Positions 1-8,307 of a stretch of DNA of 64,000 nucleotides are shown here, one piece after another. The number at the start of each line of letters is the position of its first letter. Positions within the stretch are counted from its first letter, which is position 1. The notes below the pieces were generated by a model. That model did not search any database, was not told the origin of the DNA, and was given only the letters and a program-made list of their open reading frames with translations. Both the position numbers and the translations under genes were made by a program. This DNA comes from Paenibacillus camerounensis (GTDB taxonomy: Bacteria; Bacillota; Bacilli; Paenibacillales; Paenibacillaceae), in assembly GCF_000723885.1 (NCBI RefSeq), contig NZ_CCDG010000057.1:1-64000 (forward strand), written 5' to 3'.

Positions 1-29
1 ATAATTCTGAGTTATTAGGAGGTTTTTTA

Positions 30-968
30 TTACAAATTCAGCCTGTTTCTTGCATTAAACCGGGTAAGCACATCCTTTTTTCGCTCGACCGACACTTCTG
101 TATAGATTTGTGTGGTACTTACATTAGTGTGGCCAAGAATTTCCTGGACTGAGCGGAGATCTGCTCCGTTGTTCAGCAAATGAGTGGCAAAGCTGTGACG
201 CAAATAGTGGGGAGTTGATTTTTTGCTTATATTTGCAAGATCTCTGTATTTTGCATAAATATCCTCAATGGAATAAATGGACAGCCTATCCCCGTATTTA
301 TTAATAAAGAGGGCCTCTGATTTTGGGTTTAACTTTTCCCGAAGATTAAGCCATTCTTGAATTTTTTGGATGACATCACTGCTTGAAATGTATAAGAGCC
401 TTTCTTTACGTCCCTTCCCAAAAATCAGAATGGTCTTTTCCACGAAGTCAATATCGCCCAGATCAATTGAAACTAGTTCACCGATGCGTATTCCAATTAC
501 GTATAAGAGTTCGATGATAGCTGTATTTCTTACGCATATTAATCTTCTGAACGAGGTATGTAAATGTTTCATATGTTCGTGGGGGGAATTAAGCAGCCGC
601 TCAATTTCACTTACGGACAATGTCTTAGGGATGCGCCTGGTTGTTTTGAAATGTCTCCCGAACCCTGCAATAGGAGAAAGGGGAAGCTCCTCTTTTTGAA
701 CCAAATAATTAAAAAAAGCTTTTATACTAATATATTTTCTTTTAATTGTAGAGTCACTCAATACGTTCTTGGAGGTCAGATCTTCTAAGTAAGAGGTAAG
801 ATTTGATTTTGTAATTGAATCTAGTGACTGAAGAATGTACCACTCATGCATTCCGTTTAGATCGGATAAATAAGCCTTTACAGATTTTACTGATAAATTA
901 CGTTCGACGCTTAAAAAAAGCTCATATTGATTTATGTATTCCTTAAAGCGAGCAATAGATAGTTCCAT
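30..968 (-). CDS. Tyrosine recombinase / phage integrase family protein (XerC/XerD-like)
   Basis: A 312-residue site-specific tyrosine recombinase. The N-terminal SAM-like DNA-binding domain spans about residues 10-100 and the catalytic domain about 115-305. The catalytic set is complete: R161 (GIRIGEL), K185 (GKGRKER), H254 and R257 (HYLRH), H280 (LGHTN) and nucleophile Y289 (TQIYTEV). The start ATG at 968 has an AAGGAG ribosome site five bases upstream. Length and motifs fit XerC/XerD, but it does not lie in the usual xer context, and base composition is clearly more A+T-rich than the alaS block next door, which suggests acquisition, perhaps as the edge of an element extending left of the window. 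It could act on chromosome dimers or on a mobile element; the sequence does not decide. Confidence 0.85.
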   Translation of the reverse strand: MELSIARFKEYINQYELFLSVERNLSVKSVKAYLSDLNGMHEWYILQSLDSITKSNLTSYLEDLTSKNVLSDSTIKRKYISIKAFFNYLVQKEELPLSPIAGFGRHFKTTRRIPKTLSVSEIERLLNSPHEHMKHLHTSFRRLICVRNTAIIELLYVIGIRIGELVSIDLGDIDFVEKTILIFGKGRKERLLYISSSDVIQKIQEWLNLREKLNPKSEALFINKYGDRLSIYSIEDIYAKYRDLANISKKSTPHYLRHSFATHLLNNGADLRSVQEILGHTNVSTTQIYTEVSVERKKDVLTRFNARNRLNL

Positions 969-1005
969 AGATTCTCCTTTTGTTGTTCTTGAAGTAATTA
1001 ATCAG

Positions 1006-1011
1006 ATTATA
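1006..1011 (-). promoter_or_regulatory. Possible -10 box for the recombinase gene
   Basis: Reading the minus strand, TATAAT lies about 38 bases upstream of the start codon in an A+T-rich stretch. No good -35 box is found at 17 bases, so this is a weak call. Confidence 0.35.
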
Positions 1012-1124
1012 CCAATTTATATAATTCAGTTTACTGTAACCTTAATATTAATTCTAGATAAGCAGTGGGTATGACGCAGAGCTAGCTCATCGAACCCCGA
1101 AACAGCCTGCCCCACACCCAAACA

Positions 1125-1153
1125 TTGACACAATCCCCGCCGCTGGCTATACT
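1125..1153 (+). promoter_or_regulatory. Sigma-A promoter of alaS
   Basis: TTGACA (1125-1130), a 17-base spacer and TATACT (1148-1153) make a near-consensus housekeeping promoter. Transcription would begin near 1160, just before the T-box leader. Confidence 0.85.
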
Positions 1154-1159
1154 TGAAAT

Positions 1160-1445
1160 GTTAAAATGCAAATCGGATAAAACGTTGATGAAATGAAGTA
1201 CGCCGGAGCATGGCTCCCTCAGAGAACGGGTTCCGTTACGAATTGCTCGTAATGGCTGTGAGAACCCGGAAGACAGACCGGCGGAAAGCTGATTTCGGAG
1301 TGCGGGGAAATCCCGCCGGGGGGGCGCCCGTTAACAGCCGCGACAAGGCGATCGTCTGCAGGTGTCCGTGTATATCACGGTCAAGGCGATAACCAGGGTG
1401 GTACCGCGATAATCATCGTCCCTGAATTTATTCAGGGGCGTTTTT
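1160..1445 (+). ncRNA. T-box leader of alaS
   Basis: The leader holds the conserved T-box sequence AGGGTGGTACCGCG (1395-1408), upstream stem-loop sequences, and a terminator that overlaps the antiterminator. By established T-box logic, uncharged tRNA-Ala stabilises the antiterminator and lets transcription enter alaS. A GCU triplet at the right side of the first stem region (near 1255) is a plausible Ala specifier, but I did not fold the RNA, so the specifier is tentative. Confidence 0.9.
1417..1445 (+). terminator. Leader terminator of the alaS T-box
   Basis: Stem CGTCCCTGAA / TTCAGGGGCG with a TTTA loop, followed by five T. The left arm overlaps the antiterminator partner of the T-box sequence, so it is the regulated terminator. 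Confidence 0.85.
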
Positions 1446-1502
1446 GTGTATTCCGGCGTAAGGCCGGAATGCAGATTAATACTAAGACGGGGGCTGTACA
1501 TG

Positions 1503-4136
1503 ATGAAAGCAAGTGAAATCCGTTCCAAATGGCTGCAGTTTTTTGAGAGCAAAGGCCACAAAATCGAGCCAAGCGCATCGCTCGTTCCGCACAACGATCC
1601 ATCCCTTTTGTGGATTAACGCCGGTATGGCGCCGCTGAAGGCATACTTTGACGGTCGTGAGATTCCTGAGAATCCGCGTCTGGCCAACTCGCAGAAATGT
1701 ATCCGTACCAATGACATTGAGAATGTCGGCAAAACACGCCGTCACCACACATTCTTCGAAATGCTGGGGAACTTCTCGATCGGCGATTATTTCAAGGAAG
1801 AAGCCATTACCTGGGCCTGGGAATTCCTGACCGGCAAGGAATGGATCGGCTTTGACGGCGACCGTATTTCCGTTACGGTATATGCTGAGGACGAAGAAGC
1901 CTTCAAGCTGTGGAATGAAAAGGTAGGCCTGCCTGCGGAACGCATCATCAAGCTGGGCGACGAGAACTTCTGGGATATCGGCGAAGGCCCGTGCGGCCCT
2001 TGCTCGGAAATTTTCTACGACCGCGGCGAAGCTTACGGCAGCGATATGAGTGATCCAGAAATGTATCCGGGCGGCGAAAATGAACGCTGGCTGGAAGTAT
2101 GGAACCTCGTATTCTCCCAGTTCAATCACAACAAGGACGGCAGCTACACGCCGCTTCCTAACAAGAACATTGATACCGGTGCAGGCCTTGAGCGTCTGAC
2201 CTCCATTCTGCAGGACGTGGATTCCAACTTCGATACCGATCTGTTCCAGCCTGTGATCCAGAAGACTGCCGGTCTGGCCGGAGTGAAATATAAAGAGAGC
2301 CTTGAGCAGGATATCGCCCTGAAGGTCATTGCTGACCATGTCCGTACTGTAACTTTTGCGGTGGGTGACGGTGTGCTTCCTTCCAATGAAGGCCGCGGCT
2401 ATATTATCCGCCGTCTGCTCCGCCGTGCTGTCCGTTACGGCAAAACACTCGGCCTTGACCGTCCGTTCCTGCATGAGCTGACTGAAACCGTCGGTGAAGT
2501 AATGGGCGTGTATTACCCGTCTGTTGTGGATAACCGCGAATATATCGCTAAAATCATCCGTCTGGAAGAGGAGCGCTTCCATGAGACGCTGTCCGACGGC
2601 CTGAATATTCTTGGTGAGATTTCAGCCAAAGCCAAAGCTGACGGCCTGAGCGTGATTGCCGGCGTAGATGCGTTCAAGCTCTATGATACTTACGGCTTCC
2701 CGTTTGACCTGACAGAGGATTTCGCATCCGAGCAGGGGCTGTCCGTTGACCGCGAAGGCTTCGATACAGCGATGCAGGAGCAGCGCGACCGGGCAAGAGC
2801 AGCCCGCCAGGACAATGCCAGTATGAAAATCCAGGGCGGCGCGCTTGCCGATCTGACGGTTAAAAGTGAGTTTGTTGGATATAATGACACGGTAGCAGAG
2901 TCCAAAATCCTCGCTATTGTTGTAGACGGTGAGCTTGTTGACTCCGTCAGCGAAGGTGCGGATTGCCAGGTTGTGCTCGAAGCGACTCCGTTCTACGCTG
3001 AAAGCGGCGGCCAGGTGAGCGATACCGGTCTTTTGACCGGCGGATCTGTTACGGCAAAAGTAACGGGCCTGTTCAAGGCTCCGCACGGACAGCATGTACA
3101 CCTTGTAACGGTTGAAGCCGGTGACCTGAAGGTCGGCGAAAGTGTGCGTGCAGAAGTGAACCATGCTGAGCGGGAAGACATTGTTAAGAACCATACTGCG
3201 ACTCACCTGCTGCATAAGGCGCTGAAGGAAGTGCTCGGCGGCCACGTGAACCAGGCAGGGTCCCTGGTAGAAGGCGCGCGCCTGCGTTTTGACTTCTCTC
3301 ATTTCGGTGCCATTACACCGGAAGAGCTAAGTGATATTGAACACCGGGTGAACGCGCAGATCTGGCGCGGCCTGGATGTGGTCATTGAGAACAAGCCGAT
3401 TGACGAAGCCAAGGCTATGGGCGCAATGGCACTCTTCGGCGAAAAATACGGCAACATCGTCCGCGTTGTACAGGTTGGCGATTATAGCCTTGAGCTGTGC
3501 GGCGGTATCCACGTCGGCAACACCTCGCAGATCGGGATCTTCAAGCTGGTCAGCGAGAGCGGCATCGGCTCCGGTGTACGCCGGATTGAAGCTGTAACCG
3601 GCCGTTACGCTTACCAGTTCACCGAAGGCCAGCTGGATCTGTTGAAGCAGGCTGCAGGCCTGCTGAAATCGTCGCTGAATGACGTGCCTAAGCGGATCGA
3701 AGCGCTGCATGCTCAGGTGCGGGAAATTTCCCGTGAGAATGAATCGCTACAGTCTAAGCTGAGCGCAACCTTTGCCGCTGAGCTGACCGGCAGTGTGAAG
3801 ACTGTCGGCAACGGCACACAGCTGCTTGCAGTTGCTGTTCAGGCCGGCAACATGGACGCGCTGCGTTCCACCGCCGATGAGCTGAAAGCCAAGCTGCCGG
3901 ATGCCATTCTGGTACTCGGCGCAGCGATGGACGATAAAGTGAACATTGTTGTCTCCGTACCGCAGACACTGGTTAAACAGGGCTTCCATGCCGGCAAACT
4001 GGTCAAGGAAGTTGCCGCAGTATGCGGCGGCGGCGGCGGCGGACGTCCGGATATGGCCCAGGCCGGAGGCAAGGATGCTTCCAAGCTGTCCGAGGCATTG
4101 GCTAAAGCTGAAGAGCTTGTAGCTGCACAGGGCTAA
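1503..4136 (+). CDS. alaS: Alanine--tRNA ligase
   Basis: Charges tRNA-Ala with alanine in the cytoplasm; about 877 residues, the normal bacterial length. The class II catalytic domain is at the N terminus ([38 protein letters not shown] split over motif 2, and GAGLERL motif 3). The editing domain contains HTATHLLH plus a later C-x3-H zinc element (LCGGIH), and the C-terminal domain ends in the glycine-rich [15 protein letters not shown]. The frame is open from 1446, but a GGGGG ribosome site at 1489-1493 favours ATG at 1503 (nine bases) or the adjacent ATG at 1500. It is controlled by the T-box immediately upstream. Confidence 0.97.
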   Translation: MKASEIRSKWLQFFESKGHKIEPSASLVPHNDPSLLWINAGMAPLKAYFDGREIPENPRLANSQKCIRTNDIENVGKTRRHHTFFEMLGNFSIGDYFKEEAITWAWEFLTGKEWIGFDGDRISVTVYAEDEEAFKLWNEKVGLPAERIIKLGDENFWDIGEGPCGPCSEIFYDRGEAYGSDMSDPEMYPGGENERWLEVWNLVFSQFNHNKDGSYTPLPNKNIDTGAGLERLTSILQDVDSNFDTDLFQPVIQKTAGLAGVKYKESLEQDIALKVIADHVRTVTFAVGDGVLPSNEGRGYIIRRLLRRAVRYGKTLGLDRPFLHELTETVGEVMGVYYPSVVDNREYIAKIIRLEEERFHETLSDGLNILGEISAKAKADGLSVIAGVDAFKLYDTYGFPFDLTEDFASEQGLSVDREGFDTAMQEQRDRARAARQDNASMKIQGGALADLTVKSEFVGYNDTVAESKILAIVVDGELVDSVSEGADCQVVLEATPFYAESGGQVSDTGLLTGGSVTAKVTGLFKAPHGQHVHLVTVEAGDLKVGESVRAEVNHAEREDIVKNHTATHLLHKALKEVLGGHVNQAGSLVEGARLRFDFSHFGAITPEELSDIEHRVNAQIWRGLDVVIENKPIDEAKAMGAMALFGEKYGNIVRVVQVGDYSLELCGGIHVGNTSQIGIFKLVSESGIGSGVRRIEAVTGRYAYQFTEGQLDLLKQAAGLLKSSLNDVPKRIEALHAQVREISRENESLQSKLSATFAAELTGSVKTVGNGTQLLAVAVQAGNMDALRSTADELKAKLPDAILVLGAAMDDKVNIVVSVPQTLVKQGFHAGKLVKEVAAVCGGGGGGRPDMAQAGGKDASKLSEALAKAEELVAAQG

Positions 4137-4188
4137 GCATTAATGTCCGGCTGCCTGAATGGCAGCTATCCTCTCATATAAATAAGCC

Positions 4189-4229
4189 CAGCGGTACTGA
4201 GAGCCTCATATCAGTACCGCTGCTTTATT
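4189..4229 (+). terminator. Terminator after alaS
   Basis: Perfect 12-bp stem (4189-4200 with 4211-4222), ten-base loop, then CTTTATT. It separates alaS from the ireB operon. Confidence 0.75.
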
Positions 4230-4377
4230 GAGCGGAGATGGTGTGCATTTTAGCGAATATTCGTCCTGAAAGCGGTTATGCAATAGCTTAAAACCCAAAA
4301 ATATCTATATTTTTGTAGACAAAATGCCAAAAAAAGCGCTATCTCAGAGGCAGGATTTCCAAGGCAGGGCATGAATA

Positions 4378-4386
4378 TGTTATGAT
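4378..4386 (+). promoter_or_regulatory. Extended -10 promoter for the ireB operon
   Basis: TGTTATGAT fits the TGnTATAAT extended -10 pattern; there is no convincing -35 box, as often seen with extended -10 promoters. The rest of the 330-base gap holds the alaS terminator and an A-rich stretch. Confidence 0.45.
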
Positions 4387-4467
4387 GAGGTCAGCAAGTG
4401 AGCTGTACAGCAGCAACTATGCGAAGGCGCCCTCTGAGGGTGATTTTGCAGAAGGAAGGTGTCACAG

Positions 4468-4743
4468 ATGGACTCCATGGACAAAACGGTTAAATTCAAT
4501 GTGAAGGGCGACGAAAAGGAAGCTTCTCCCCAGGAAATTCTGCTCGCCGTATACGACGCGCTGGTGGAGAAAGAATATCATCCGATCAACCAGATCGTAG
4601 GGTATCTTCTTTCCGGAGATCCGGCTTACATTCCGCGCCACAACAATGCGAGAAGTTTGGTCCGGAGAAAAGAACGTGATGAGCTGATTGAGGAACTGGT
4701 TCGTTTCTACCTGGCGAATCATCGGGTGGATCAGCCGAAATGA
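4468..4743 (+). CDS. ireB: IreB family regulatory phosphoprotein (DUF965, YrzL-like)
   Basis: A 91-residue cytoplasmic protein. Motifs such as [32 protein letters not shown] are typical of the IreB/YrzL family and span residues about 32-62. In Enterococcus the homologue is phosphorylated near its N terminus by a PASTA Ser/Thr kinase; here Thr7 sits in the matching place (MDKTVKF). The start is ATG at 4468, eight bases after AAGGAAGG; the frame is also open from GTG 4459, which lies too close to that ribosome site. It overlaps ruvX by four bases (ATGA), and the alaS-ireB-ruvX order is widely conserved in Firmicutes. Confidence 0.9.
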   Translation: MDSMDKTVKFNVKGDEKEASPQEILLAVYDALVEKEYHPINQIVGYLLSGDPAYIPRHNNARSLVRRKERDELIEELVRFYLANHRVDQPK

Positions 4744-5159
4744 TGAAGAAGCTGGGACTGGATTACGGCGACCGCAGAATTGGTGTCGCCACAAGTGATA
4801 TTTTCGGGTGGACCGCCCAGGCTCTTGAAACCATTGAGCGCCGCGGAAACGGCAATGAATTTGAACGTATCCGTGAGCTGGTCAAGGAGCATGAGATTGG
4901 AGAGATCGTGGTTGGCCTGCCGAAGAATATGAACGGCTCAGTTGGACCCCGTGGTGAAATCTGTATAGAGTTTGCCGGTCAGCTGCGGGAGGAACTCGAA
5001 ATACCCGTACACCTTTGGGATGAGCGTCTGACGACGGTATCCGCTGAGCGGGTGCTGATTGAAGGGGACGTCAGCCGGAAGAAACGCAAAGGGATTGTGG
5101 ATAAAATGGCCGCAGCCCTGATTTTGCAAAATTTTTTGGATGCTAACAGTAAAAGGTGA
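4740..5159 (+). CDS. ruvX: Putative pre-16S rRNA nuclease / Holliday junction resolvase-like YqgF (RuvX)
   Basis: A 139-residue YqgF/RuvX-family nuclease with an RNase H fold. The N-terminal [11 protein letters not shown] carries the first catalytic Asp, [12 protein letters not shown] follows the second acidic position, and [10 protein letters not shown] holds the last Asp. The family is annotated as a resolvase, but E. coli YqgF processes the 5' end of 16S rRNA, so that role is as likely. The ATG overlaps the ireB stop (ATGA), indicating translational coupling, and the DUF1292 gene follows 13 bases downstream. Confidence 0.93.
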   Translation: MMKKLGLDYGDRRIGVATSDIFGWTAQALETIERRGNGNEFERIRELVKEHEIGEIVVGLPKNMNGSVGPRGEICIEFAGQLREELEIPVHLWDERLTTVSAERVLIEGDVSRKKRKGIVDKMAAALILQNFLDANSKR

Positions 5160-5172
5160 GGGGTGCGCTATT

Positions 5173-5481
5173 ATGACAAACGAACAGATTGGCCAAGAAG
5201 AAGAACCGGAAATTATCTATATTCCCGATGAGGAAGGTAATGAAGAGGAATTTGAGGTCATCATGAAGTTTGAAGTCGACGGTTCGGATGCAAAGTACAT
5301 GATGGTTGTGCCGCTTGATTCTGAAGATGAGGACAGCGATGAAGTATATGCTTTCCGCTACGAGGAAGACGGAGACGATCTGCAGCTCTTCATGATTGAG
5401 AATGATGAAGAGTGGGCGATTGTTGAGGAGACCTTCAATACACTTGTAGACGAGCTTGACGGGGGAGCCGAGAATGACTGA
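5173..5481 (+). CDS. DUF1292 domain protein, copy 1 (YrzB-like)
   Basis: A 102-residue, very acidic protein with the DUF1292 core: a short N-terminal linker, then IIYIPDEEGNEEEFEVI, a beta-rich middle, and AFRYEE...WAIVEETFNTLVDEL at the end. Function is unknown. B. subtilis YrzB sits in the same place between yrrK and yrrL. GAGGGG nine bases before ATG 5173 defines the start. The stop overlaps the start of a second DUF1292 gene by eight bases, so the two are translationally coupled. Confidence 0.85.
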   Translation: MTNEQIGQEEEPEIIYIPDEEGNEEEFEVIMKFEVDGSDAKYMMVVPLDSEDEDSDEVYAFRYEEDGDDLQLFMIENDEEWAIVEETFNTLVDELDGGAEND

Positions 5482-5782
5482 TTTTTCCGCCGAACAAGCG
5501 GTATGGACATCGAAGCTTAAGGAAGCCTATGGAGAAACAGTAGAACTGGAAGATGAGCAGGGCCGGTCTTCCGTTTACAATATTGTCGCCGAATTTGAAG
5601 TCGGTGACCGTGCATATGCGGTACTGGCAGGTTCCGGTAAGAATGCGGAGAGGGAGATTCTGCGGATCGTAGTTTCACCTGACGGTGTTCCGGAGCTGGA
5701 GAGTATCGTGGACGATGAAGAGTGGGAAGATGTCTCCGAGCTGTATGATGAGCTGACTTTTCCTGCCGAGGACACGGAATAA
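5474..5782 (+). CDS. DUF1292 domain protein, copy 2
   Basis: A second 102-residue acidic DUF1292 protein directly behind the first. It keeps the family layout (VELEDEQG, YNIVAEFEVGDRAYAVL, EWEDVSELYDEL) but is diverged outside those positions, so this is an old tandem duplication rather than a fresh copy. The chosen ATG 5474 lies inside the end of the previous gene and has GGGGGAG upstream; a TTG at 5456 is less likely. It ends the ireB-ruvX operon, followed by a terminator. Function unknown. Confidence 0.8.
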   Translation: MTDFSAEQAVWTSKLKEAYGETVELEDEQGRSSVYNIVAEFEVGDRAYAVLAGSGKNAEREILRIVVSPDGVPELESIVDDEEWEDVSELYDELTFPAEDTE

Positions 5783-5811
5783 ATGCTGTAGCCATATCAA
5801 TGCTTGCAAGG

Positions 5812-5842
5812 AAGAGGGCGGAGTTTTTCCGCGCTCTTTTTG
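5812..5842 (+). terminator. Terminator after the ireB-ruvX-DUF1292 operon
   Basis: GAGGGCGG / CCGCGCTC stem (one mismatch) around a T-rich loop, followed by TTTTT. Confidence 0.65.
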
Positions 5843-5893
5843 CTTGGTAGGCCATGTAAATGCGGTGAAATGTATATTTTCAGAAAATATATA

Positions 5894-5922
5894 TTGAATT
5901 TAAATCAATACAATTCTATACT
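5894..5922 (+). promoter_or_regulatory. Sigma-A promoter of mltG
   Basis: TTGAAT (5894-5899), a 17-base spacer and TATACT (5917-5922), 28 bases before the mltG start codon. Confidence 0.75.
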
Positions 5923-5949
5923 TTATAGTCGGAAAGTGAGGAGTTCTAT

Positions 5950-6999
5950 TTGAAAGCCGCAATCCGCGCTGTGCTGATCATAATCCTTGTGCTGGTCCTG
6001 GCAGCAGGGGGAGGCGCATGGTATATCTGGAATGGAATGCAGCCGGTCCAGCCTGCAGGTCAGGCTGTAACACTTACGATAGAGAAGGGAATGGGCAGCT
6101 CTGAAATTGCTGATCTGCTCGAAGAGAACGGCATTATCCGTAACGCTTTATTCTTTAAAGGTTATCTGAGATGGGTCAAGGAAGGGTCCGGTTTCATGGC
6201 TGGCACTTATACTGCAAGCCCCGGCGATACGTATGACAACCTGATTAACCGGCTGAATGCAGGTGATGTTGTGAAGAAAGAGACGGTTGTCTTCACCATC
6301 CCGGAAGGATATACCGCGAAGCAGGTCGCGGATAAGCTTGCTGAGGCCTGGGGCCAGAAGCCGGAGGTATTCCTTGAGCTTATAGATTCGGGCGCGGGGC
6401 TGGCTGCAGCGGACCGGCTTCAGATTCCTGGGAATGCGGAGCTTCTGCACCGCCTTGAAGGATACCTGTTCCCTGAAACGTATGAATTGCTCAAGGACAG
6501 CACACCGCAGGAGGTTGTTGAGGCGCTACTGGAGCAGCTAGAGAAGAAGCTGGACAGCATTCCGGACTGGAAGCAGCAGCTGGCAGAGCGGAAGATGTCC
6601 CTGCATGAGCTGCTGACCGTGGCATCGCTGGTGGAACGTGAGGTTGTCGTCGATGATGAGCGGGCGCTGGTAGCCGGCGTTATTTATAACAGGCTGAACA
6701 AAGGCCAGAACCTGGAGATCGATGCTACCGTCCAGTATCTGCTGGATAAACAGAAGGAACGGCTGCTGTATAAGGATCTTGAGGTGGAAAGCCCGTTCAA
6801 TACGTACAGGAACGCAGGGCTGCCGCCGGGGCCGATTGCAAGTCCCGGTCTAGCCTCAATCAAAGCAGCACTTGCGCCTGAAGCATCGGAGTATTACTTT
6901 TATGTGACCAAAAAAGACGGCACGCAAGGCCATCTGTTCGGCAAAACATATAAGGAACATTTAGCCAATATTAAAAAAAGTGAACAAACTGCGCCGTAA
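5950..6999 (+). CDS. mltG: Endolytic murein transglycosylase MltG (YceG-like)
   Basis: A 349-residue membrane-anchored lytic transglycosylase that cuts nascent peptidoglycan strands and so sets glycan chain length. A single N-terminal membrane segment (about residues 4-27) is followed by a LysM-like region and the YceG catalytic domain. The catalytic Glu is in SLVERE (about E229); EIDATVQYLL and NTYRNAGLPPGPI are family signatures. TTG 5950 is the start, placed by GAGGAG six bases upstream. B. subtilis yrrL occupies the same position. The gene that follows yrrL there (yrrM/trmR) is absent here. Confidence 0.93.
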   Translation: MKAAIRAVLIIILVLVLAAGGGAWYIWNGMQPVQPAGQAVTLTIEKGMGSSEIADLLEENGIIRNALFFKGYLRWVKEGSGFMAGTYTASPGDTYDNLINRLNAGDVVKKETVVFTIPEGYTAKQVADKLAEAWGQKPEVFLELIDSGAGLAAADRLQIPGNAELLHRLEGYLFPETYELLKDSTPQEVVEALLEQLEKKLDSIPDWKQQLAERKMSLHELLTVASLVEREVVVDDERALVAGVIYNRLNKGQNLEIDATVQYLLDKQKERLLYKDLEVESPFNTYRNAGLPPGPIASPGLASIKAALAPEASEYYFYVTKKDGTQGHLFGKTYKEHLANIKKSEQTAP

Positions 7000-7055
7000 C
7001 CTATTAAAATAGAGATTACTGCGGTTTGATGTACCGTAAGGCAGGAGGATGTAAC

Positions 7056-7988
7056 ATGATGAACAAACCGGAGCTGCTGGTAACAGCGGCATCCCTGGAG
7101 GAAGCGCGGGCACTGCTGAATGCAGGTGCAGATGCCCTGCTGATCGGAGACGACCGTTTCGGTATGCGGCTGGCCGGCCATTTTACGCTGGAAGATACAG
7201 CGGCCGTAATTGAACTGGCCCACGGTATGGGCCGCAAGGTATACGCCAGCCTTGGCGGGCTGATGTCTAACCGCCTGCTGGACGAGCTTCCGGCTTATGT
7301 GAAGGCAATCGGCGGACTGGGCATTGACGGAATTGAATTCGGTGACCCTGCTGTGCTGTACGCCGTGAAGTCAGAGGCACCGGAGCTGGGGCTGCACTGG
7401 AATGCCGAGATGACCTCGACGAATTACTATACGGCTAATTACTGGGGCCGCAAAGGGGCTTCACGGGTCGTTCTGGCCCGGGAGCTGAATATGGATGAGA
7501 TTACCGAAATGGTACCTCTGCTTGAAGTGGAAGCCCAGGTGCAGGTGCACGGAATGACCAATATTTATCATTCCAAGCGCGGGCTGGTAGCCAGCTACAT
7601 GGCGCATCAGGGACGTCCGGTGGAGGATGGCAATCTTGGCAAGGAACGCGGCCTGTTCCTGATTGAAGCAGAGCGCCAGGAAGAGAAATTCCCGATCTAC
7701 GAGGATATCAACGGAACGCACATTATGAGCTCCGATGATGTCTGTATCCTTGAGGACCTGCATATCCTGCTCGCTGCCGGAGTGCACAGCCTCAAGATCG
7801 AAGGCCTGCTCAAGCCAGTTGCCTATAACGTTGCTGTCGTTAAGGCTTTCCGTCATGCAGTGGACCTGTATGCACAGGACCCGCAGGGCTATGAATTCGA
7901 TGAGTCTTGGATGGATGGAATCCGTGCGCTGCAGGACCCTGAGCGTGACCTGTCGTTCGGCTTCTTCTACAAAGAACAGGTCTATTAA
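7056..7988 (+). CDS. U32 family protein TrhP1-like (tRNA wobble uridine hydroxylation, YrrN)
   Basis: A 310-residue TIM-barrel protein of peptidase family U32, shorter than its partner and lacking the Cys-rich signature (the matching segment reads QVQVHGMTNIYHSKRGL). This is the pattern of B. subtilis YrrN (TrhP1), which with YrrO (TrhP2) makes 5-hydroxyuridine at position 34 of certain tRNAs using prephenate. The product name rests on this pairing and on synteny. ATG 7056 follows AGGAGG by seven bases; the frame is also open from 7026. A structured repeat separates it from trhP2. Confidence 0.85.
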   Translation: MMNKPELLVTAASLEEARALLNAGADALLIGDDRFGMRLAGHFTLEDTAAVIELAHGMGRKVYASLGGLMSNRLLDELPAYVKAIGGLGIDGIEFGDPAVLYAVKSEAPELGLHWNAEMTSTNYYTANYWGRKGASRVVLARELNMDEITEMVPLLEVEAQVQVHGMTNIYHSKRGLVASYMAHQGRPVEDGNLGKERGLFLIEAERQEEKFPIYEDINGTHIMSSDDVCILEDLHILLAAGVHSLKIEGLLKPVAYNVAVVKAFRHAVDLYAQDPQGYEFDESWMDGIRALQDPERDLSFGFFYKEQVY

Positions 7989-8068
7989 TCAGTCTTTTTG
8001 GAAATAAAATAAGGCAATGATTTGCTGCTTTAAAATGAACTTGTAGCTTACCTTAAGGATAAAAGTAA

Positions 8069-8262
8069 CGGAGGAAAGGTTTGGAACTGTAGGAGCGAAC
8101 GCGTCCGCCTGAGAGCTTTCCGAAGGAAAGCTGGCTACGTAAGCATAAGCTATGTTTGGATTTCTACCGCGGCAGCGGATTGAAATCAGGAAATCCAAAC
8201 ATAACAGCGGCCGGAAGTCCAAACGCTTTCCGCAGTTACGGTCATATCCCGAAGGTTAGATT
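8069..8262 (+). repeat. Structured intergenic repeat, copy A (trhP1-trhP2 gap)
   Basis: About 195 bases that share long blocks with 63411-63572: TTTGGAACTGTAGGAGCG, GCGTCCGCCT, ATCAGGAAATC and GGCCGGAAGTCCAAAC. A perfect 14-bp stem (8151-8164 with 8190-8203) encloses a small CCGC-GGCA-GCGG hairpin (8167-8178). Compared with copy B there is an extra segment of roughly 40 bases carrying its own AGCTTTCC-GAA-GGAAAGCT hairpin (8114-8132). The element fills most of the 319-base gap and stands in the same orientation to transcription as copy B. No coding potential seen. Confidence 0.85.
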
Positions 8263-8307
8263 TCCGGTTTATTTTAACACAGCAAAGATATGGAGGGGAG
8301 AACATCA

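Noticed and set aside
1210-1392. Small open frame before alaS
   Set aside because: It is the T-box leader RNA; the sequence is explained by the conserved T-box structure.
1482-2582. A 366-codon frame antisense to alaS
   Set aside because: Shadow of alaS; no ribosome site or family motifs.
4330-4343. cre site upstream of ireB (AAAAAGCGCTATCT)
   Set aside because: Several mismatches in an A-rich stretch, and no catabolic gene follows.
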